Shown in pieces: positions 1-11,600 of a DNA stretch of 64,000 nucleotides. The notes below the pieces were generated by a model that saw nothing but the letters and a program-made list of their open reading frames with translations, was not told the DNA's origin and did not search any database. The DNA is from Aquilaria yunnanensis (Eukaryota > Streptophyta > Magnoliopsida > Malvales > Thymelaeaceae). The first letter of the stretch is position 1. Each line of letters starts with the position of its first letter. Location: contig CM077593.1 of the NCBI GenBank assembly GCA_039654915.1, positions 117,111,413 through 117,175,412 of the forward strand. The letters are read 5' to 3'. The translations under genes were made by a program, and so were the position numbers.

Positions 1-777
1 TCTCACATCAGCCACTAATTTTGACCTTCCCAAGCCTGTATGGATTCCCGAGCTTCCTACTCCTACCTTTCCTTGATTCTTATTTCCTCTTTGAAAATTT
101 CAATACTAGGCCAATTTCATTTAATTTCAACAACTTTCTACCTCAATTAATTTTGCTGAATCCATTGTAATTTTTCTCCTTTCATGATTAGTAGTTGGAA
201 AACTCACACCAATGTTGGCAAACACGACAAAAAAGAATGCGGGAACAAATCACTACTCTTAACAACATATTTCTCACAAATTACTACAAATTACTCACAC
301 CATATTTCTTAAGTTAAGAAATCTATGAATTGCTACAAGCTAGAGACAATTGATCCCAATTAACAAGATAAACTTATCGAATTAATCAAATGTTAAACAA
401 AGCATTAGAGCAGTAATAGTACTTAAATTTTATGATTGAACTAAAAAATTGTAAAGTTTTAAAACAAAAACTAAAAAAATATAGTGATTTTAGAATTGAT
501 TGTACATTTCCCCCTCACTTCCGTCACTTTTTAATGGCCAATTCTAACGGAAGGATGTTATTGCAACAATTGATATAGTTAGAGAATAACATATGTAACA
601 ATTTGTAGTTGCAGGACGATTAAGTAACATAGATATTAGTTCAGGGATGATAAGTGTCATTTACCCATTATGTTTTTAATAATAATTTTCAGTATCATAT
701 GGTACTTTTTAAATTATTGTTTTTAAATTATTGTTTTGATGACAATCATTTTCTTTGTATAACATTTAAATATATAT
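1..777. other. AT-rich intergenic DNA, no gene seen
   Basis: I see no convincing coding region, RNA gene or complete transposon here. The stretch at about 656-779 is recognisably similar to 61395-61480, so at least its right end is repeated DNA. The short open frame at 654-857 runs into the terminal repeat of the next element and is not a gene. Confidence 0.6.
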
Positions 778-1614
778 TACTCCCTCCGTCCCAAAATTTT
801 TGCACCATTTTTCTTTTTGGGATGTCCCAAAATCTTTGCACCATTTTCCCTTTTTAACAAGTTTTTATAATAAATTTACCACATTACCCCTATTTTATTC
901 TTTACTTTACTCTTTAACTTAAGAAAAACAAAGTTCATAAACAACAATTTGGGTAAAGACAGGGATGATGGACGATCAGAGAAGCCTCGATTTCCTCTTC
1001 TTCGATCGATCCTTCGCTCTACCCCACGCACAAACCATGGCTGCCGTTTCTATGCCAATCGGCTGCCTAGATCTGCTGCTTGATTAGGATCCGAAGAAGG
1101 CAAAGAGGAGGAGAGGAGAGAGGAGGAAGGAGGCGGAAAGGAGAGAGATCGACGCGGGTTTGGGGCAAATGGGTGTCTAAAATTCGCTAGCTTCGGAGGG
1201 AGATCGTCGCGGCATGGAGATCGACGGAGAACGAGGACCTTGATTCTCCCCTTTCGGCGGCACTGAGGTGAAAGGCCACCTGGGCTTGGCTTGCCGGTGG
1301 CAGGTGACCCTGGGGAGGGTCACCGACAGTTGGTGGCGTCGAGGACAGCGAGGCGGAGGGAGGACGAGATTGCGATCTGTCTCTTCCTCGCTGCTTCGAC
1401 GTTTGACAGCAATGGGGGGAGCTGGGCAAGGTGGCGCGATGCCGAAGGAATCAGAGAGAGCGTGTGAATCAAAGAGACGGGGAGAAGGACGCGATACAGA
1501 GGACCGGCGAGGAGCAGAGGTCAAGGCAAATTTGGACAATTTGCGCAAAAATGCTGCTCGCCTAAAACCACGTGCAATACCAAATGGAGCAGAAATTACG
1601 GGACGGAGGGAGTA
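778..1614. mobile_element. Mariner/Stowaway-like element (non-autonomous) with GC-rich interior
   Basis: The element proper is 780-1612 (833 bp), flanked by TA at 778-779 and 1613-1614. Its termini are inverted copies that begin CTCCCTCCGTCCC, the classic Stowaway/mariner end, and similarity continues inward for about 25 bp. The outer 100-150 bp on the left is AT-rich. From about 950 to 1560 the interior is GC-rich and gene-like in composition, unlike typical MITEs. I see no transposase. A related flank without the element occurs near 61470, where the two sides join with a single TA. The GC-rich core may be captured host sequence, but I do not recognise it, and the open frames there (1177-1548 minus, 1268-1666 plus) overlap and look fortuitous. 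Confidence 0.8.
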
Positions 1615-2049
1615 TTTTCTAATACTTAATATAACTTGGAATCCTAATACAATACTACATATATAAACTAATTCAACCTAGGTAACGTGACCTTTTAAGT
1701 GTAATATTCTCTTTACCCACATTAGTTTTACTAGAAATAATGTTTTTAAATTTGAAAAGTGAAAATAAAATAGGCCTAAATGCATATTTGGTCCCTTAAC
1801 TTGACAAGTTCGTACGAGTTAGTCCTTAAACTTTGACTCAGTGCATCTCAATCCCTCAAGTTTGCTTAATTAAATGACTTAGTCCCTCAACTTTGCTAAA
1901 TTAATGACTTTGTCCATTGTGGGATAGAATCCATCCACGTGTGAACACGTGACCTGACGGCATTTGTGAGCTACTTACATGAATTGAAAGTGGGCTGGTT
2001 CTCATCAAGCTTCATAACCTCTGCACCCTTGCATTTTACGGTTGGATTT

Positions 2050-2290
2050 TAGTCAAGTCCAGGGGTGGCAAAATTTGACATGAACCAACCCATCTAAACC
2101 CAAATCCGATCTGACCTGATTTGACTAGAAAAATCAACGAGCCAAGTTTAACTATGTCCAACTTGACTTGAACATGAACCCGATTAAAGTAAAACCCAAA
2201 AAAACCTAAACCCAAATGACCCAAACCTGAAGAACCTGAACCCAAAATAACCTAAACTAAACCCGAGACTGACATGACCTAAACCCGAAA
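2050..2290. repeat. Low-complexity ACCCAAA-rich degenerate repeat
   Basis: A degenerate run of units resembling AACCCAAA and ACCTGAAC lies inside the Mutator-like element. The minus-strand open frame across it (2036-2245) is Gly/Phe-rich repeat translation and is not a gene. Confidence 0.5.
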
Positions 2291-3002
2291 TGACTCGATA
2301 ACTAAACCTAAAATTAGATATATATAATTAACAAAGATTTAAAAAATTATAATTTTTTTATATTTACTATTTATCTAAATTGTATATCAATTATGATCAT
2401 GCAATTTAATAAATTTTAAAAATACTTTAAAATATTTTTTTTGTTTAGGTATCTTATAAAATTTGAAAAATAAGTTAAAAAAATAACTTATTTTGGGCTT
2501 ATTTAGGGGTTTTCTATGATTACTAGTTTAAGGGGTCTTGATAATTTTATCACTTCCGAAGTTGACAATCTCACTAATAAGGATCAACTTAATTTGATAA
2601 TCTTAATTTGTAAGGGCTAATTTGCCCCAGACTCTGTGCAAATTTTCAATTTCACCCAATACTTTCTTATTTTGTCAATTGAGCCCAAAACTTTATAAAA
2701 TTTTTCAGATTTCCCTAAACATTTATTAACTAGCCAGATTTGCCTCAAATTTTTTGAGCTTGACAGATTTAACCAAAAAATTACACTTTTTCTTATAACC
2801 TTCTAAAAAACCTCAAATTCACACCCAAACTCTCCCCCCCCCCCCTAAACTAACCTCAAAAACCTCTAGGAGCCTGATGAGTTTCAAATTATTAGATCCA
2901 TTTTTTGGTTTTCAACTTTTTAAGTTTGCCGCACATTAACTTTTCATTTTGAGTTTGCCACAAAATAACTTGTATAATTGGGAAATATAATATTAATATA
3001 TA

Positions 3003-3361
3003 TACTTCTCTCTATAGTCCAATACATTAAATTAGGGTATATTTAAATTTTAATTTAATTAATATGATTCTCTTCTTTGTTTAAAATTTGGTTCAGTTAA
3101 TTTTAAATGTTTCAAATCAAAGTATATTTTATGTCTAGTTAAATTAAACTTTTTTTAATAATTTTTTCTTTCCCCTCGCATTAACATTCCTGCTCAGCCC
3201 CAAATTACTAACATTCTTGCAATTGTATTAGTGGCAATTGTATTAGTGGCAATTATAAATATTCCGTTCTTTCAAAATTATATTCACCATTCACTTTTTA
3301 ATAATTAATTTTTTATTTTAAAAAGGTCAACTGGAGCAAATATATTGGGATGAGGGAGTAC
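3003..3361. mobile_element. Possible decayed Stowaway-like MITE nested in the MULE
   Basis: The right end reads ATATTGGGATGAGGGAGTA. Its reverse complement resembles the left stretch starting TACTTCTCTC, with the block CCAATA shared. This would be a heavily decayed mariner-type MITE. The match is weak and the left boundary is uncertain. Confidence 0.3.
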
Positions 3362-3429
3362 AAGATTAGCTTTTAATTGTTTATCATTAAATTTGAATTT
3401 AATTTACAATATTAGCCTTTACAATATCT

Positions 3430-4060
3430 TAAGCCGAGTTTGATTCCGGCGCCAATTAGAGATTAGCAGGAGCGCCTCGTCGTTGATGCTCGGAAATCTC
3501 CCAGCCCAATTCAAAGCCAACTTGGTGACCGAGTCAAATCTCGAGAAAAATTAAGGGATCTCTGGCAGCAAATTTGCTCTGGCGCTGAGCGAGAGCAGGT
3601 GACGGCTCTGCCCCTCGACTCGGAACAACTGCCGACAGACGAGGAAGCACTATTTCCTGTTGCCCAAGTTGAGGGGCTGGAAAATGCAGACCGAGCACTC
3701 ATCCAGCAAAGTGGAGCTAAAAATCAGAAGATCTGCCAGCGATTCCATTGAGGCCATCGTCTTCGTCCACCAGCATCGGGGAAAACGAAGTCAATGACTT
3801 GGATTTTGACCGGTGGCTCAGGGCTGACTAGTCGCGGCAGCTCAGGCTTGAGGCCGCGAAAGTAGGCTGGCCCATGCACGACGGCCAAGGGAAATGGACG
3901 GATCAGATTTGCCAGCCAAAGGAAACGGCTAATGATGGGTGTCCGATGAGCGGCTTCGACGTCGCCGGATTCTGCGCCAGAATGAGCATTTTCCGTCGTG
4001 GATCGCGGCGGCTGAGTATTGTCCCATTCCACATCAGCTACAAATCTAACGCCGTTTACT
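3430..4060. other. GC-rich segment inside the MULE, possible captured gene sequence
   Basis: Base composition shifts abruptly from AT-rich to GC-rich between the Mutator-like ends. Open frames exist on both strands (for example 3724-4032 minus, 102 codons), and a plus-strand frame at about 3549-3751 reads through smoothly to a stop. This resembles the captured host DNA of Pack-MULEs. I do not recognise the source gene and see no clear splice sites. Confidence 0.35.
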
Positions 4061-4196
4061 TTCCATCCAAAGATGGACTAACTTGTTACTTTTTGCAAGA
4101 TTAAGGGACTAAGATGCACTGATTCATATTTTACGGACTAACTCGTTAGAGTTGGAAAAGTTAAGGGAATAACTGTGCATTTTGGACAATAAAATA

Positions 4197-5565
4197 AAAA
4201 TATTTTTAAACAACATAAAATCTATATATGAAAAAGCAAAGATGTAGGTTGGTAATCATTCTATGCTATAAGATTCTAAAAGCACACATTTATACTAGGA
4301 ATTGGCACTTTGCTTGCATGAGTCGAGGTATGAACAAGTTAAAGAAAGAAGGAATTGGTGACCCAATCATATGAGAAAAGTGAGGCGCCTCGTGGTCCCG
4401 TTCCGATGATTTGGGCCCAAAATCAGTTCAGAAGGTTTGAAGTAAGGAATTTTATATTGGACCACGGTTTCACGTTTTCGACTATAAAAATGAGGATGGT
4501 ACTTTAAGAAATCAGTAAACAAGGTACAAAAAGAAAAAAAAAAGAAATTGGAAAAAGATAAAGATAAAGAGAAAGAAAAGCTAGCCATTTTGTAATCCAA
4601 AGTGCTAATAGCCCCTGAACTATCACATCGAGAGTAGTGTTTTGTGGAGATTTATGCCTATTGTCGTTAAGGGTGAATGGATCTTTTAGTTGGCTTCATT
4701 TATTTGAAAAAAAAAATGCTCGTTTAAATTCGTTGTCAATTTCAATCCATCAGCAGGAAGAAGGTTTGGACTTGGAGTAGCTAAAATGCACTTAAATTGT
4801 TTTATCAGCAGTAAGAAGGCTTGGACTTGGAGTAGTTTATGTCAATTTGTTTTAACTTAAATCAACTTGATTTAATATTTTAGTTTTATTTTTATATTTA
4901 TTTTAATTGGAATCAATTTCATTTGAAAGTCAATATTATAAATATATAATAATCTATTTAAAAGATTTTCATGATATTATTGAGTTTTTATAATTTTAGG
5001 TATTAAAAATAAAAAATTCATAAAAATTTAATAAGATTATAAAAATTATATTTTCACTAGATTATTACACCTACATAACATTAAATTTTATATAAAAATA
5101 AAAATAAGTTATTTTAAATTAAGTTTGTTACAACGTTATATCAAATTTTTAAGTTAAAATATAGAATGACCTAGATAAACACAAAAACAAAAAAAGAAAT
5201 GATTGGTTAATATAGTACGTTCTTGCTTTTATACCCTTTATTAAGAGCACTTCCAATTCCTACTATATATGTGATGTGATCCTTGATATATAGAGTAGCA
5301 ATATTTCATAACTAGGTGACCAAAACGGTGAAGCCAGTAGTTTTAATCAAAGACTGGCGACTATTACAAAAAAAATAAATAAAATCAAAGACTGGCGGTC
5401 CCATTCACCTCATCTAATAATATCCGTTACTTTTTTTTTAGGGGGGGTGGGATATTACTAATTAAGCACAAAGAATTTCTTGAGGGTTGGGGGAAGAACT
5501 TATTCCTTTCGATTGGAATTACATAAGGCAACCACGCATGGGTCCATTTCCCATTGCTTTTGTCA
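4197..5565. other. Upstream region of gene A, shared with gene B
   Basis: There is no gene here. Two blocks match the DNA upstream of gene B: about 4300-4600 pairs with 29000-29330, and about 5150-5565 pairs with 30250-30625. The proximal block includes the shared string GAAATGATTGGTTAAT and probably holds the common promoter. The middle (about 4860-5110) is AT-rich and unshared. A short local duplication near 4751 and 4807 repeats a unit containing TTGGACTTGGAGTAG. Confidence 0.5.
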
Positions 5566-5574
5566 TATATAAAT
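5566..5574 (+). promoter_or_regulatory. TATA box of gene A
   Basis: TATATAAAT lies 42 bp before the start codon at 5616. If transcription starts about 30 bp downstream, the 5' leader is only about 15-20 nt. Gene B has an equivalent TATAAATA the same kind of distance from its own start. Confidence 0.6.
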
Positions 5575-5615
5575 ACAAGAGAGTAGTGTGACAAGAAGTT
5601 GATATATCCAAACAA

Positions 5616-8600
5616 ATGGATGGGGTTTCTTGTCTTAGACGTCTTAAACGGTTGCTCCTCCTGCTGGTGCTGCTGCCTCTGGTCGGCGCCTACCTTGTTC
5701 AACCTTTCTCCGGCTTAGCCTCGCGGCACCTGGCCCAACAGACGACGTCCTCAGGTTATTCTGAATATTGCTTGCCTGGCAACGGCTGGCTGCCTTGCGA
5801 GGAAGGTAATCAATATATACATACATGGGGATTCAATACTACTTAATTCATCTGTGCAGAAGATTTATTTTAAGCGATTAATTAACTAAAGGATTTCATT
5901 TTGGTCGGAATTAATATTGGACAGTGGCTGCCGCACAGAATTTGCTCAAGGCTCTTGGTGCAAGTGCCCAGCAATCTGTCAACCGAAATTATTGTCAAGT
6001 AGGCCGTCTTTATAAAGTTCAGAATTTTGTGTTTTTTGATTGCGATTGCGATATCGACCCGCAGCAATGCCACATCAGTGGAATGTATGCCTTCTCTCCT
6101 CCTTCATTTGGCAAAAGCGTTAATATTTAGTATTATATGTCTAATTAAAGCACATAATATACATGCATGATTGCTTTTAACGTCTGAATTTGGGAGGTAT
6201 GAACATCACAACCAATAATTAATTAACGTGTGATTAATTTTTTTGTGACAGAACAACGACCGGCACAGTGATGTTGATTGGAACGATCCATGAAGATATA
6301 TCTCACTTCACCTATTTAACAAGATTGTAAGTATTATCCACACATTAATGTTTGAAGTCACTACTATTACCGTAGCCAGAAATTTAGGACTCATGAAGTC
6401 ATTAATTTCTTGTTAATTGTTTAATAGTTTTCAACTGATTTCAACCTCTATTAAAACTGTTGTCATCTTTTGCCACTGGATATAATGAGAATTTCAATAA
6501 AGTTTTCACCATATATAAGTTAACTCTATAGAGATCTACATAAAACTCATTCATCAATGAAGGGTATTTTTATGTACCAAAAAGTTTTATTTGAGAGTAT
6601 ATATATATATATATATATTTTGTTCTACATAAAAGTTGGGTGAAAACTAGTACAGATTTTACAAGTTATGAGCTTCCTTGGAGTTCTACAGTTACTTATT
6701 ATATTATAAGTAAATTATTTCAACAGTGTTAGGAGCAAAAAAAATTGTATATAAACGTTGAGAAATAGAATAAACTAATTTGATATATAATATTATTAGT
6801 TTTTTTGTAAATATATGTTTACCAATATACTTAATAATTTATTTATTTATTAAAAAAGTTTTAGGGGTGCCACACCACCTCCCTGCATCACTTAGCTACG
6901 CCACTGTTAGGAGTAATTATGATTTACTAAATTATTGATATACTTAATCTCTAATGTGATTTTCCCCACTGGTTGTGAACAGAGATTTATCCGGCAACCT
7001 ACTCTTTGGCTCCATTCTAGACTCCCTAGGGAATTTGTCCAACCTTCAGATACTGTAAGTGGTAGGAATAATATTTATGTTAATACAAGGGCAAGTCCGC
7101 TACTGGCCAAAATAACAAAGTCCCTGTAAATTTGGCCTAATAGCTAAAATGTTGGGGACACTATGGGAAGATTTAGGTGTTTTTTTTGAATTTACCTAGG
7201 AAAATTCAATCAAGGAGTTCAACTAAGCATGTCTTGCATAAACTAGACTTATGCTGTAAGCCATCCAACTAAGTTGCTAGAACTGTTATCGTGCTACCAA
7301 ACTTCTATAAGTTAACAATTATGCCACGTGCTGCGAAAACATTCTGCGACCACAATAGACGGTCTCTTTATTCATGTGCTAGAATCTTCATCCACACTCT
7401 CTCTCTCTCTCTCTCTCTCCACCCCCTCCCTCCCTCTCTGTAGATTATAGAAATTCATTCATCAAACCTGTGGTAATCTCCTCCACAGAAATTGGCAAGA
7501 TTTGGTAACTACGAAATAGCTAAAAATTAATTGTAGGATCTCTCCCACAAATGACTCTATCTCTCCCTACAAAAATCAAAGCAAATTCATACAGCTTCTA
7601 GAATCAAAACTCTAAAGGTTTGTTCTCTGGTAAAGTGGCCAGATTCGATGACTAAAACATCTCTATAGTTGATCGACTTTGTACGATCAATCTAAATGGC
7701 TTTGTTCCACATTTGCAAAATCAAAAGCACAGATCTGTCAATTTGGTAGACAATCTTTTTCTGTGGTGAAAATGGTTAGATTTGGCAACGAAAAAACTGT
7801 AGCAAATCTAATGAAATTAGATCAACCTATTCTTTACTCCATTTAATTTGTTCTCAGCCACAATCTGCCTCAAAAACCCTAGAAACCACTCTTTGATTAT
7901 CTAGGACTCATGATGGGTTGCATGAAATATACATGTCTTGAAAACCATAGAAGATCAAAACTCAAGAATCAGTAGTAGTTATGTTGCAATTCTGGTTTTA
8001 TTTTTCTATATATGAATCTAGTTTTAATGTTGTGAATCTATTTTTCCAGGGTGCAAATATGTTCTTTTTATCTTGCAAGTCTCGTTTTTTGTGTTGTGAA
8101 TAAATTTTTTATCCTGCAAATATATGTTCGTCTTATGTTGCAAATCTTTTATTTTTCTGCTTTCAATCTGTTCTTTCCACATTTTCAATATATTTTTTTA
8201 TCCTATAAATGTGTTATTTTTATTTTGAAAATATGTTTTTTTATCCTTTCAATCTGTTCTTTTTATGTTTATCAATTTATTCTTTTCATGCTATCAATAT
8301 GTTTTTTTTCTTGTTGTCAATATATTTTTTTATCCTAAAAACATGTTTGTTTTCAAATATTTTCTTTTCTTGTTGTAAATAGAAATTATTTTTATTTTAT
8401 CAGCTTGTTCTCTTTATGTTGTTAATATATATTTTTATCTTGCACATTTTTTATTTTTATATTGGAATTATGTTCTTTTTTTGTTGTCAATCTATTCTTT
8501 TTATGTTGCAAACATATTATTTGAATAATGCATTATTTAATTTTTTTTATTTTTTTATCTAAAATCAATGTTATTTGAAAGCCTAAAATCTATATATTTA

Positions 8601-11600
8601 ATAATCACTTCACTAATTTTTTAAAAAGGAATTAAATTTTTTTTAAAAAAAATTCTATACCCAACCAAGAAAAAGAAAAATCAATAAAAAAAAATCTAAA
8701 TTTTTGAAAAAAAAAATCAAAGAGATGCTTTTTTGACTTCTTTATGGATATATTTTTTTCTTAGAAAAGATGTTTCTTTCCAATTAAGGCCATGTTTGGC
8801 ATTGGTATCAGCTATTAGCGTTAGAGTTTTGAAAAAGCAATTTAATGGTAGTTTTTAACTTTTAGCTTTAACGTTTTCATCTCAATTGTTAAATAACTTA
8901 TTCAAAACTCTAACGCTTATAACAAAAGTTGTTCCCAAATAACGCCTAAAAGTGAGTCTACCAATATTTTATAAACCAACTATGATATAAGATTCTCAGA
9001 AACAATAGGAATATAAAACTTGTTATTAAAATCCTACTCGTTTCTGTGACACTGAGTAAGAATTGAATTAAGTAGAACCTTCTATGTAAACCAAAATAAA
9101 TTTGGGATAGAAAACTCATAAATAATTAGAATAAAACCCAGATCAAGCTGATAATATTCAGATACAACTGAAACCAACTAAGCATCAAAGACCTGAAAAA
9201 TAGTATCTATAAAAAGACTACGTATAAAACCTAAAAAAATAAACACTCACTTTATTATATGCAACAGCATCCATATCAGTTGCCAAATGTTAAAACACCT
9301 AGTAAGTCCGAAATTCCAATAAACCCAAAAAAAAAATTCATATCTATATTGGCCTGCGTCCAATTGAATATTTACCCTGTGAGAATCTTGAATTACTCTT
9401 GAACACAAAAATTTGAAAGATATTACATCCACCATTAAATCTAATGGAAAACACCAGATAATGTTGGCCAATCAATAAAAGGAATAAAAGAGGACCAGGC
9501 AGATAGACCAAAGTTTGAATTTGGTTAAAATCCACATATGAGGATGAGTGAGACGGCAGATAAGAAAATTTTTTTGTATAAACTTTTAATTTTTATACAA
9601 GTTAAGCGTATGTAATCAAATAATATCAAAACGACCAATAATAACTCTTTTTTAAAAATCTATGCCAAACAAAGACAAGTGTTATGAATTTGTTCTTTAC
9701 AAATAAACTTTTATGTTAGAAACAAAGTACGTTAATTTAATATGATAATCAAAATGGTTAAAGAAAAGGGAAATAGGCCTAAAAGAACTGGACATGGGGG
9801 AAACAGAAAAAAAAAATGCCAAAAACATGAAAGAAAAAGTACAAAGAAAAAGGTAAAAACGCAAGAGAATCCAAACTCACGCCCTTATTCTCCATTACGA
9901 GACCTACGTGCCACTGTACCAATCACGAAACTGTGCAAAACCAATCTTATAACATGTCCTGCAGCAGCTGCCTGTCCCAGCGCACATGTCGTAGGGTGCA
10001 CACAAGTCCTGGCCATTAATTCCACTGTTACTCTATTTAATCAACCACAAGCTAAGGTAAATTGGATTAATTAGACCCTCAGATTTTGGTTTTAGTTCAA
10101 TTAAGAGTTTCGAATTGGTAAAGATTAGGTGATAACATGTTTGTCCAGTGCAAGTCGAATCATTATCGTTTTCTTTCGATAATTAGCTTTTAAGTATCAA
10201 ACCATTCTTCCGATTCAATCCAAAATGTTCGATCTTAGCCTTCTCCGCCACATGCCCAGCCTTTCCTATAACACCCTACCATCATTCTCTATCGCTGCCT
10301 CAGTTCCGGCAGAGCCGCCGCGCACGACGAATCAATGGCCATTACTGTCTCTGATCGTCGATTGAGATGCCTATCCTTATGGACCCGTCGATTCATGGAC
10401 TTGATCGGGTCAAGGATCGATGTACACTGCTTAGGGGCACGATCGATGTTCATGGACGAGGACTACCGTGCCGCCAATGGATCAGTCGAGGGGCTAATTA
10501 GTCTCAGACACAATTTCGCGATAGTAGAATGGGCGGCCACCGGAAGACGTTGACGAGGACGTTGCGAGGTTGATGATGATGATAACTTCGAACCTCTCCA
10601 ACTGGGGATATAAATTTGAGGACAAAAATGGAACAAAAAAGTAAATATTAGGGACCGCAGATTCGTTTTACTCACTGGACAAGTCCATTTTAGTTTACCC
10701 CTAAAAGTTACTTTGATTACTTTGAAAGGCATTGATTTATGTATACAAGTGCAATAAGTGCTTTTCTTTTAACTTTCTATGTATGTTTTTCACCAGGAAC
10801 CTCCAAAAAAACCAATTAACTGGAGAAATACCTCCAAGCTTGGGAAGTTTGACTAACCTATTATATCTGTAAGTATTTGTGAGTTGTTAAATATTACACT
10901 AATTAATTAAGTTTATAAAATATACAATTAGATTGATGTTTGACTACTCCATTTACTTTAATTTTTCATATTATTTAGTTTCCAAATTTTTGAAATTAAA
11001 TAAAACGTCCTTGTTTAATTTCCTGCCAGTGATTTAGGTTATAATTATCTGAATGGGACAATCAGTGAGTCTTTGGGAAATCTGTCTTCCCTTAAATATC
11101 TGTAAGTAGTAGCTTAATTAAAGTTTTTTAATCAACAATTTAATATTAATATCCGTAATTAATAACACTAAAGTGTTCTCATTGCTCCGGGATATGCAGA
11201 TTCCTGCGGTACAACAAGTTATGGGGAGAAATTCCTCGTCGTTTAGGGAATCTCACTAATCTTACAACACTGTACGAGTTCTCACACCTTTTTTCTGTAG
11301 GAGTTGTGATTTTATTTTTTGGTGGTAATTAACTAGATGTTATGATTGAATAATATTACTGATAAACTAATTACTCTGTAACATAACAGTTCAATAAAAA
11401 TTCATCACAACTCAACGATCGAGACACCTAACTAGCCAGTCAGATTATGAAAACAAAATATTAGTTGTTACAATAACCATCAATTACGAAATTTAATTAA
11501 ACATTGACCTTATTTTGCTTTTTGGTTTACAATATATATATTTTTCTCGATCGATCACTTCTGCTAGCGCCTTGACTGAAAACCAACTTAGTGGTTCGCT

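Larger units (their letters stand above)
1764..4196. mobile_element. Mutator-like element (MULE), non-autonomous
   Basis: The element is 1773-4187 (2415 bp), flanked by a perfect 9-bp target-site duplication AATAAAATA at 1764-1772 and 4188-4196. The ends are long imperfect inverted repeats. Left 1773 onward and the reverse complement of the right end agree over more than 100 bp, including the shared blocks CCCTTAACTT, CGAGTTAGTCC and CAGTGCATCT. A 9-bp duplication with long terminal repeats is the Mutator signature. There is no transposase. The interior is AT-rich except for a GC-rich block at about 3430-4060. The corresponding site in the duplicated copy (about 28575-28590) lacks the element. 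Confidence 0.85.
7055..10796 (+). other. Intron 4 of gene A (3.7 kb)
   Basis: This is the longest intron of gene A and falls between LRR exons 4 and 5. It holds a CT microsatellite (7397-7419), a T-rich degenerate tract (about 8035-8530), a Tourist-like MITE (8788-8946) and a sequence relic also present in intron 4 of gene B (about 10200-10700). I see no alternative exon in it. Most of 7100-10200 has no counterpart in gene B. Confidence 0.7.

Noticed and set aside
1177..1666. Arg/Ser-rich frames on both strands near 1.2-1.6 kb as a small gene
   Set aside because: They overlap on opposite strands, one runs across the end of the mariner-like element, and the composition is explained by a GC-rich core.
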